In this document: piece by piece, positions 35,630 through 43,153 of the stretch
Layout: each line of letters opens with the position of its first letter
Numbering within the stretch: position 1 is the stretch's first letter
Source: Candidatus Woesearchaeota archaeon
GTDB taxonomy: Archaea > Nanobdellota > Nanobdellia > Woesearchaeales > UBA12501
Direction of reading: 5' to 3'
NCBI GenBank assembly: GCA_016180035.1
Contig: JACPCA010000006.1
Coordinates: forward strand, 1-45,154
DNA: 45,154 nucleotides
Position numbers and translations under genes: made by a program
The notes under the pieces: generated by a model
Told to the model about the DNA's origin: nothing
The model's input: the letters and a program-made list of their open reading frames with translations, nothing else
Database searches by the model: none

Positions 35630-35868
35630 GAAAAGAAGACCTCCTCCGCTTCCCTTTTCATTTCTAAAGGGGTTTTCTTTGTTTTGATATTGATGGAGGA
35701 GAGAAACTTTACAGGGTCATCTATCTTTGGCAGGGCTTTTATGACCAGCTCATGATTTTGTGGCATTATCATAACATGATCCGTTATTCCTATCTCTTCC
35801 CGAAGCTCTTGGGGAACGTGGATTCTTCCCTTCTTGTCTACTGGTAATATAAGTTTCCCACTAATCAT
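35626..35868 (-). CDS. AbrB/MazE-like antitoxin
   Basis: MISGKLILPVDKKGRIHVPQELREEIGITDHVMIMPQ; 4-nt overlap with the PIN gene. Confidence 0.87.
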   Translation of the reverse strand: MISGKLILPVDKKGRIHVPQELREEIGITDHVMIMPQNHELVIKALPKIDDPVKFLSSINIKTKKTPLEMKREAEEVFFS

Positions 35869-36045
35869 TTTAATATTAAAGACCCACTTCTATTTAAATA
35901 TTTCTATTCCCACTTATAAAGAAGCAGCGAGTACTGAAGCAGATGAACTGAACACAAGAACAAGAAGGTTCTTTTCTGGGCTGGAACGGTTGGCGAGAGG
36001 TATGTTGGAAAGCAAACTGTTGAGAACATATAATCGGCATAAACG

Positions 36046-37158
36046 CTAAAGAGTTGATTTCCCCCATAATTCCTCAAAATATTTCTTATAGACAGCAACG
36101 GTTTCCTTGTTCTTGTTCACGATCACCCTAAACTTCTTTTCTGTGTACACGAAGGTTGCGATCATGGTGTCGGACAACGAGATGCAGGCGGGGCCTTGAA
36201 GCTCTTTGGGGAGAAAGCGGACGTCAAAGTCTTTTTTTGATTCTGTCCTTTGGCCGAAGTAGTCGCGGCTTTCGCTGTCGTCGTAAGAAATGATCCTGAC
36301 GGGGATGCCCCTCTTGATCCTCTCAACGTGCCATTGGTCGCTCACGTCCTTAGTGTACACATCAGCAAGAAGCTTGTTGTATCCAAAGCCGATAAATTCT
36401 TTGGTATCATTCAGCAATTCAAAAAAGGCAAGCTGAATTCCTTTAGATCCAGAATAAATCTTGACTTCCCTGTCCCAGATGGCGTTAAAGAAGGCGATCG
36501 TATTGCCTGCTATCTCCTTGCTCTTGAGGAGGATGGCTATCGGCACGTCGCCCCACAAGATGATAAGGACGTTCTCGCCAAAAGTGAACGTGGACGTTAT
36601 GGAATGCTCTTCTTCAGACAAAAGATCTGTTTCGGCGGCATCGAGATGAACATCTTCGCTGCTGAGGATCTTCAGGTGAATATTCTGCTTGATGCGCCGC
36701 TTGTTCCAGATATCAAAATGAACAGGAAGCGCTTCTTGAAATTTTTGCAATGTGCCGTACAAATAGATGGCCTTTCTCTCGCTCAGCATGAGGTTGACGG
36801 CGGTCATGACCCCTTTGATGCTGGAATACACCTCCACTTCCGGGCCTCTCTGCAACCCTTTCTTGAGCTGCTCAAGCTCTGGCAGGATCTCTTTGACCTG
36901 CTCCTCTCGTTCCTTGAGCACTGCAAGAAGCTGGGAAGGGTCTGCTGCCTTGAAGTATTTCTTGCTGTCCTTGATGATGGAGCTGACAAGGCCAAAATCG
37001 CTGAGTTTCTTGAGGCGGTCATAGGTGAACGTCCTGTTCATGCCATTCCGCCGAGCTATAGCACTGGCAGTGGCTTCTCCAATCGTGAGGAGGGCGAGGT
37101 ACACCTTGACTTCGGCGTCAGTAAGGCCGAACTGCTGGAGGACGGTTTCTTTGGGCAT
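36046..37158 (-). CDS. TrmB-family transcriptional regulator
   Basis: LQQFGLTDAEVKVYLALLTIGEATASAIARRNGMNRTFTYDRLKKLSDFGLVSSI. Confidence 0.9.
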   Translation of the reverse strand: MPKETVLQQFGLTDAEVKVYLALLTIGEATASAIARRNGMNRTFTYDRLKKLSDFGLVSSIIKDSKKYFKAADPSQLLAVLKEREEQVKEILPELEQLKKGLQRGPEVEVYSSIKGVMTAVNLMLSERKAIYLYGTLQKFQEALPVHFDIWNKRRIKQNIHLKILSSEDVHLDAAETDLLSEEEHSITSTFTFGENVLIILWGDVPIAILLKSKEIAGNTIAFFNAIWDREVKIYSGSKGIQLAFFELLNDTKEFIGFGYNKLLADVYTKDVSDQWHVERIKRGIPVRIISYDDSESRDYFGQRTESKKDFDVRFLPKELQGPACISLSDTMIATFVYTEKKFRVIVNKNKETVAVYKKYFEELWGKSTL

Positions 37159-37176
37159 GGTGGAGTTTATTTTAGT

Positions 37177-37256
37177 AAAATATACTTTTGTGTGAAAGTT
37201 TAGTTTGCTAAACTATACTTTTAGGGTATTTTGTGGTTTAGTGAACTATAGTTTAG
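37177..37256. promoter_or_regulatory. Candidate TrmB operator array in divergent promoter
   Basis: GTTTAGTTTGCTAAAC (37198-37213), AACTATACTTTTAG (37211-), AACTATAGTTTAG (37244-) with perfect palindrome AACTATAGTT; TATA-like CTATATAAA follows at ~37265. Confidence 0.6.
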
Positions 37257-37354
37257 CTGTTTCTCTATATAAATCTTGTCGTTTTATAATAAGACAACAT
37301 ACATTCTTATAGAAGTTGATACCACGAAATAGTAACAAAAAGTGAGGTGAGACG

Positions 37355-38410
37355 ATGACACAAACAACCATGACGCTCGACCGACGCCACCCCTACGACA
37401 ACTTATCAGACAGGATAGGAAACACCCCTCTTATTAGATTTCAGGGAGAAGTTCCACATGGAAATAGGATCTGGATCAAGCGAGAATACGACAATCCATT
37501 TGGAAGCCATTACGATCGTGTCTATCTTGCACTGTTTGACCACTTTGAAAAACTAGGTATAATTAAGCCGGGTAGCAAGGTTCTTGAAACAACATCTGGA
37601 ACTGCTGGTGTATCATACGCTGGCATTGGGCGAGAACTTGGCTACGAATGCCATGTTGCAATACCAAAAGGTATGGACAATGCCGTCATCGAAGCCATAC
37701 GGCAGCAGGGAGCAACGCCCTACTTTACCCCAGAACAAGATTACATCGCTGGATTCCCAACTTTCTTACGATCATTTCTTCGTGAGCATCGCGGTGAATT
37801 TACCTTTCTCAATCACTCCATGACTCAACAACGCGGGCCTGGCGGATCAGTTCCAGCAAACAACGAAACAACATTGCAGGCAATGGCAGGAATAACACGA
37901 GAAATACAGCAAGAGCTTCCAGTTGTTGACTATTTCATCCCCGCTGTCGGCAACGGTTCCAGCATCCTCGGTCCCGCTATGGAATTGGAGGACACTACAA
38001 AAGTCGTTGTCTTCGAATCGTTCCAATCAGCTGTTGCTTACGACCAGAAATGTCCAGGAGATTACGAGAGAAGATACGGCATCAAGCCTGGAACTTTGCC
38101 GCGCCACAAGCTCCGAGGAACAAGCTATCCAGGCATTGACTTTCCTCACATCAGAAATGCGATTACACAAGGAATAATCGACGATGTTGCTCTTGTCAGC
38201 GATGCAGAGATCGACCGGCATTATCATGCGTCAACTGGGAGAGATGATACAGTATCCCTGCCTCACTGGGATGTTCAGTTCATGGGGCACAAGGATCTTG
38301 GAAAGACTGGCAGGGCTGGAATAGCTGTTGCGTTACGGCTTGCGGAGAAAGTTGCTGACAAGAATCTGGTCATCATCGCGTATGACAAGGCAGAGAGGTA
38401 CGACCGATGA
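37355..38410 (+). CDS. Cysteine synthase/threonine synthase-fold (PLP fold-type II) protein with substituted PLP lysine
   Basis: RIGNTPLIRFQG, NPFGSHYDR, TTSGTAGVSYAGIGRELGYECHVAIPKG, VGNGSSILG, C-terminal YDKAERY. Confidence 0.85.
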   Translation: MTQTTMTLDRRHPYDNLSDRIGNTPLIRFQGEVPHGNRIWIKREYDNPFGSHYDRVYLALFDHFEKLGIIKPGSKVLETTSGTAGVSYAGIGRELGYECHVAIPKGMDNAVIEAIRQQGATPYFTPEQDYIAGFPTFLRSFLREHRGEFTFLNHSMTQQRGPGGSVPANNETTLQAMAGITREIQQELPVVDYFIPAVGNGSSILGPAMELEDTTKVVVFESFQSAVAYDQKCPGDYERRYGIKPGTLPRHKLRGTSYPGIDFPHIRNAITQGIIDDVALVSDAEIDRHYHASTGRDDTVSLPHWDVQFMGHKDLGKTGRAGIAVALRLAEKVADKNLVIIAYDKAERYDR

Positions 38411-39036
38411 TTGACAAGAACATACTCGAAGCCCATTACGCAGAGTATGCCAGTCAGCCACAAGAATGGGTGGCAAACATGGAGCAGACAAAAAGATCGA
38501 TTGTTGCGCATGTTCTTGATGAAGCTACTGGCTATACTCAGCGTTGGCTCCCTTCTTCTCAAAGGAGAAATGTTCTTGTCCTTGGAGCTTCGGATAAGCG
38601 TTATCTTTCAATACACCATCGAATATTCAATGCAGAGTTGGGAAATGCAAGCGTAACGACGTACGACATTGATGCAGAACATCTTGGCAGAGGCCCAACT
38701 GTCATAGAGCATGATGTCACTCGGCCATTTCCAAGAAAAGAATATGATCTTGTCTTCAGCCATGAATTGATGAAATTTCTAACGCCGGAAGAGCAGGTTC
38801 TGGCAATCGGTAACGCGCATGATACCTTAGTTCGCGGCGGCCTTGCCATGCATATTATCCATGAGCCATCCATCAAAGGAACAGCTGAATTGAGAGAGTG
38901 GCAATATCGTGTTGATCCATCAGAACTGGAACGAAGGCTTCTCTGGGATGGAATACCAGCAATCCGGCTTGAATTTGAGAGCGAGAGCAGTGTTGATTGG
39001 CTGCGGCATACGGTAGCGCTGGTGACGCCGAGGTGA
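38407..39036 (+). CDS. Class I SAM-dependent methyltransferase-like protein
   Basis: VLVLGASDKRYLSI..., VTTYDIDAEHLG, EHDVTRPFPRKEYDLVFSHELMKFL; ATGA overlap with the upstream gene. Confidence 0.75.
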   Translation: MIDKNILEAHYAEYASQPQEWVANMEQTKRSIVAHVLDEATGYTQRWLPSSQRRNVLVLGASDKRYLSIHHRIFNAELGNASVTTYDIDAEHLGRGPTVIEHDVTRPFPRKEYDLVFSHELMKFLTPEEQVLAIGNAHDTLVRGGLAMHIIHEPSIKGTAELREWQYRVDPSELERRLLWDGIPAIRLEFESESSVDWLRHTVALVTPR

Positions 39037-39058
39037 TATTCTTGTCTTGGCAATATCG

Positions 39059-40810
39059 CTATCTCATCGTTCCAGACGCGCGTTCCCTATCCAACTTTTC
39101 AAGATCTTCCAATTTCCATCGTTCCGGCCAGCGGTGCAGCTCATGCGATGGCTCGCTGCCCTGAAGAAGGCCGTACATGGCGCCGCAGATCTCTTGGATG
39201 CCTGGCACATCCCCTTCAAAGAACGCGCGATAGGCAAGATTCTGGATGATCAACGGCGCGGTGTGGTTATCGATGTCCGGGCTTGGATAGTCCCTTGATG
39301 ATGCTGTCAAATCTTTTTTAGTCATGCTGAGCCAGCCAAGCAAGCGGGCAAGAAGCTGCCGCCGATTCTGTTCATGGTGATACGTGATATTTTGCGATGT
39401 GACCGCTCCATGGAGCAACGGATCTCCTACCCGTGCATACCCGCCATAGTCCAGGCAGTAGGTTTGGACTGGCCCACGGCCTTCGCTTTCGATAGCAACT
39501 CCTACCCCTTTGTTGTCTAGCATAGAATCAGAGATGACAATGCCGGCCGCGTGGTTGAGCGCTACAAAGTGAGCGATGTGTGCAGGGACGATATACCGGC
39601 GCGGAGAAGGCTCTGAAAGAATAAAGTCGAGGCCAAACGTCTCTCCAAAATCAGCATCCAGCATATCAAAAACGATATATCCCTCTCCAGAAGAATGGAC
39701 CATCGGAAAATAAGGTTTTGCTGCAGCAAACGGCGCTGGAGGAAAAGGGACATGGCCGGTTGTACGAGCCTTGTCATACTCTGCAGCTAAGGCCAGCAGG
39801 ATAGCTGCTTCCTTCTTGATAACATCAGAACTATAGCCTGTCGAGGTACGTGCTTTCTTAATAGCTACAGGACTGCCTGCAGGGGATACTGCGCAGTAAA
39901 CGCGGCCCATTACTCCCTCCCCGATCTCTAAAACATTTGTATAAACAGCGCCGTCAAGAGCCATGGTGTTTCCACTGATCATAGTACGATCACGCCGCTC
40001 ATCAGATCTCCAGTTCATCAAACGCAGAGTTCGCTGCTGTTGTCTCTCTGTCGTATAAGGCTGTCGAACCCTTCGCCGGGGATGAATAATCAAAGGGTCA
40101 TCAGCTCCACCAGGAACAGCTGTCTCTGGTTGGCCATCTCTTTTGTACCTATCTTCTTGGAAATACACTGCAAGGGTACAAGCTGTTCCAATGATATCGC
40201 CATCCTTTAGCCGCTGTTCTCCGTCACACGACTTGGTATTGAGGGTTAGCGTTCCTGCCTTTGCAGGCAGTATCGTCCTTTCGCCAATCCCCCGTCCATC
40301 GCTGATGGAGAATACCACCCCTCCAACCATGTCGAAGATGTGCATTTCTCTGTAGTGTTCTTGAAGAAGTTCCCACTGATCCGGTGAAAGCTGTTCTTTC
40401 CACACGGCCATGGCTTCTTCCTCTGGTGCCGCCAAACGATACGGGTCGTAATGCCAACCTGGCTGTTCTGTTCCGCAAACTATTGGAAACGGCTTTAACC
40501 CTTCTATTTTTTCAACCTCAGAATCTGGAGGAAGCGGAAACAGCCGATGCATTCCCATATTAAACTGAGCCGGAAAATAGAGGAAGTCGGTGGATCTTCT
40601 CAAGAAGGGAGCGGCGGCAGCCCTATCCTGCTCAAAGGCTTGGCGCGCCTGCTGGCGGAGTTCGGCAAGGCTCATCACTGGCTTTGGCTTGTCAAGGACC
40701 ATAGTCTCCAGTGTCGTCCACTCAAAGAGTTTATCGTTCATCTGGGGGTGAAAAGAAGCGTTATTTATATGCCTAACCCTGCTTTTATAACCGATACCCC
40801 ACCACCACAA
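39059..40810 (-). CDS. FHA domain plus eukaryotic-like protein kinase
   Basis: FHA-like segment FSISDGRGIGERTILPAKAGTLTLNTKSCDGEQRLKDGDIIGT; kinase EIGEGVMGRVYCAVSPAGSPVAIKKA, GIVISDSMLDNKG, LDYGG. Confidence 0.75.
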   Translation of the reverse strand: MWWWGIGYKSRVRHINNASFHPQMNDKLFEWTTLETMVLDKPKPVMSLAELRQQARQAFEQDRAAAAPFLRRSTDFLYFPAQFNMGMHRLFPLPPDSEVEKIEGLKPFPIVCGTEQPGWHYDPYRLAAPEEEAMAVWKEQLSPDQWELLQEHYREMHIFDMVGGVVFSISDGRGIGERTILPAKAGTLTLNTKSCDGEQRLKDGDIIGTACTLAVYFQEDRYKRDGQPETAVPGGADDPLIIHPRRRVRQPYTTERQQQRTLRLMNWRSDERRDRTMISGNTMALDGAVYTNVLEIGEGVMGRVYCAVSPAGSPVAIKKARTSTGYSSDVIKKEAAILLALAAEYDKARTTGHVPFPPAPFAAAKPYFPMVHSSGEGYIVFDMLDADFGETFGLDFILSEPSPRRYIVPAHIAHFVALNHAAGIVISDSMLDNKGVGVAIESEGRGPVQTYCLDYGGYARVGDPLLHGAVTSQNITYHHEQNRRQLLARLLGWLSMTKKDLTASSRDYPSPDIDNHTAPLIIQNLAYRAFFEGDVPGIQEICGAMYGLLQGSEPSHELHRWPERWKLEDLEKLDRERASGTMR

Positions 40811-40848
40811 TCTTCATAAATAGCGGCAGGCATCTTTCCTTTTTTAGC

Positions 40849-42345
40849 GTGGCCTTTCGCAACAGAAGCTTTACGGACATCCACTCGCTGACGCGGGAGG
40901 AGATAGAATTCATTCTTGACAAGACTGCCATCATCAAAGCTGCGCTTCTCAAAAAAGACCGCTCCATCTACCGTCTTGCAGACGGCATGGACCTGATGGC
41001 TGCTTCCCTGTTCTACGAAAACAGCACGCGGACGCGGTCCAGCTTTGAGATTGCCGCCAAAAAGCTGGGGGTTGAGGTTACGGGCTTTTCCGGCATCGAA
41101 GGGACATCGGTCAAGAAGGGAGAATCATTGCAGCACACGCTGGACATGTTCCGCGCCTACCTGTGCGATGCTGTCATCATGCGCCACCCGCTCGATGGTG
41201 CGGCAAGGTTCGCTGCGGACTATCTTGATATCCCCATCTTCAACGGCGGGGACGGGAAGAACGAGCACCCGACACAGACCTTGCTTGACCTGTTCACGAT
41301 CCGCGAGCATCTTGGCCGCCTGGATGGCATTGATATCGGCATGGGCGGCGACCTGAAGTATGGCAGGACCGTCCACTCGCTTGCCATCGCCCTCTCGAAA
41401 TTCTCCAACGTGCGCCTCCACTTCTTTTCCCATCCCCTGCTCAAGATGCCGCAGGGCGTCCTTGACTTTCTCCAGCAGAACAATGTGGACTACGTCGAGC
41501 ACGACTCTCTGTACGGCACGCTGGGCGCTTCTGATATCTTCTACCAGACACGCGTGCAGCGCGAACGGATGCCAGATGATGAAGAGTACCAGAAAGCAAA
41601 AGATGCCTGCAGGATAACAGCAGCGCACCTTAGCGCGGCAAAAGAAACCTTTGGCCTGATGCATCCTCTGCCGATCAACAAGGAATATCCGGAAGTCACG
41701 CCAGACGCTGATGCCAGCCCAAAAACAATCTATCGCCAGCAGGCAGGCAATGGGCTTCCGCTCCGGCTGGTGCTGCTGGCCTTGTCCTTTGGCCTGATGG
41801 GAACAGAGTTTCGCGGAAAGAGCAATGGCGTGGAGCAGCGCTCGCCATCGTTCTATACTGATCTATTGGTCGTCAAGAAAGAGCAGAAGACCGAGCAGAA
41901 TCTCAAGCCGATCCAGGGAAGCGGCACGGTGATCGACCATCTTGTTCCAGGAACAGCGCGAAAGCTGATGGACCTGCTGAAGGTGGAGGAGCGCTGCGAC
42001 ATCTATCGCGGCGGCACCGTCCGGCGGCGCAGCAACAGGGACGAGCTGAAGGCTATGCTGATGATTGAGAATCGGAGGCTCACCGACGACGAGCTGCGCA
42101 TGGTCGCTGCGATATCTCCTAAATCCCGCATCAACACGATCACGAACGGTGAAGTGTCTCGAAAGATCGAGCTGCATATGCCAGACATTATCGAAGGCAT
42201 CCCTTACTTGATGTGCACGAACACCGGCTGCATCACGCGGCCAGAACATCACGAGCACGTCACGGCAAAATTCATCCGGGCTGGTGAATCCTTGCTCCGC
42301 TGCTATTACTGCAATGCGATGATGGGTGCAAGGGAACTGTTTTGA
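40849..42345 (+). CDS. pyrBI: Aspartate carbamoyltransferase catalytic-regulatory fusion (PyrB-PyrI)
   Basis: FYENSTRTRSSFE, HPTQTLLDLFTI, HPLPI; C-terminal PyrI with TNTGCITRPEHHEHVTAKFI...LLRCYYC zinc site. GTG start. Confidence 0.93.
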   Translation: MAFRNRSFTDIHSLTREEIEFILDKTAIIKAALLKKDRSIYRLADGMDLMAASLFYENSTRTRSSFEIAAKKLGVEVTGFSGIEGTSVKKGESLQHTLDMFRAYLCDAVIMRHPLDGAARFAADYLDIPIFNGGDGKNEHPTQTLLDLFTIREHLGRLDGIDIGMGGDLKYGRTVHSLAIALSKFSNVRLHFFSHPLLKMPQGVLDFLQQNNVDYVEHDSLYGTLGASDIFYQTRVQRERMPDDEEYQKAKDACRITAAHLSAAKETFGLMHPLPINKEYPEVTPDADASPKTIYRQQAGNGLPLRLVLLALSFGLMGTEFRGKSNGVEQRSPSFYTDLLVVKKEQKTEQNLKPIQGSGTVIDHLVPGTARKLMDLLKVEERCDIYRGGTVRRRSNRDELKAMLMIENRRLTDDELRMVAAISPKSRINTITNGEVSRKIELHMPDIIEGIPYLMCTNTGCITRPEHHEHVTAKFIRAGESLLRCYYCNAMMGARELF

Positions 42346-42401
42346 AACAGAAAGAATGCCACAACTAAATTTCTAACATTCATGGAACCAATCTTATCTT
42401 C

Positions 42402-42716
42402 TCATTCGCTATCCAACAGCAGTTTAAGGCTTTCTCTGTATTCTTCTATCGTTTCTGTTGAGAGAATCCCTACTTTTGCCGCCTCATCTATCATCTCCAC
42501 AAGAGGGATATGAACAGCTTCTGCAGCCTTGTCAAGAGAGCATTTTCCCTGCCGGTATAACACCAGATTCTTTTGAAGCAGCAATTGTTTTCTTCCTATA
42601 CTGATTAATTCTTTCAATGCTTTTGTTTTATCAACACGCTCCTCTTTTGCAGTATCTTCTACCATGCGGATGGTATCCTTATCAAGCCTTGCCCCTAAAA
42701 ATTCTGCTTCGGTCAT
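42402..42716 (-). CDS. UPF0175-like antitoxin
   Basis: DKTKALKELISIGRKQLLLQKNLVLYRQGKCSLDKAAEAVHIPLVEMID; no partner toxin next to it. Confidence 0.78.
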   Translation of the reverse strand: MTEAEFLGARLDKDTIRMVEDTAKEERVDKTKALKELISIGRKQLLLQKNLVLYRQGKCSLDKAAEAVHIPLVEMIDEAAKVGILSTETIEEYRESLKLLLDSE

Positions 42717-42780
42717 TCAATATCCTCCTTTGCCCTTTCAATACTCTTTCGACCGATATTAAAGCTTTCGGTTTTGCAAT

Positions 42781-43044
42781 TTATTGGCTATACAATTCTT
42801 TTCTTATCTTGTTTCCGGCATTGGTCAGCTGGTAAAGCCTTCCAAGCTTGTCCTTGGGGTTGAGGCACTTGGCAAGGCCATTCTTTTCCATTAAGCGGAG
42901 AATGTCAGAAACATTGCTGACCTTGATCCCTGCCTCTTCTTTGATAAGCGTTGGAGTCTTCGGTTTATCTAAAAACTTGAAAATTTTACGGCGCTGAGAG
43001 CCTCGTAAAACCCATGCATAAAGCTTAATGAACTTTTTGTCCAC
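42781..43044 (-). CDS. Winged-helix transcriptional regulator
   Basis: SQRRKIFKFLDKPKTPTLIKEEAGIKVSNVSDILRLMEKNGLAKCLNPKDKLGRLYQLT. Confidence 0.82.
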   Translation of the reverse strand: MDKKFIKLYAWVLRGSQRRKIFKFLDKPKTPTLIKEEAGIKVSNVSDILRLMEKNGLAKCLNPKDKLGRLYQLTNAGNKIRKELYSQ

Positions 43045-43057
43045 GAAAGTCCGGAAA

Positions 43058-43120
43058 TTTTACGGTATTAAAACAGTATTACTGAAAAATTACCGAAAAG
43101 ATACCGAAACGCTTAAATAG
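43058..43120. promoter_or_regulatory. Candidate operator/promoter between wHTH gene and lipoprotein gene
   Basis: TTTTACGGTATT, then AATTACCGAAAA and GATACCGAAAC, followed by TATA-like GCTTAAATAG. Confidence 0.5.
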
Positions 43121-43153
43121 TTTTGGCAACTCCTTTCCTGTTCGGTGGTAAAA

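Noticed and set aside
36250-37203. 317-aa plus-strand ORF
   Set aside because: Antisense to the TrmB regulator; shadow ORF.
41125-41664. 179-aa minus-strand ORF
   Set aside because: Antisense to the pyrB part of the fusion.
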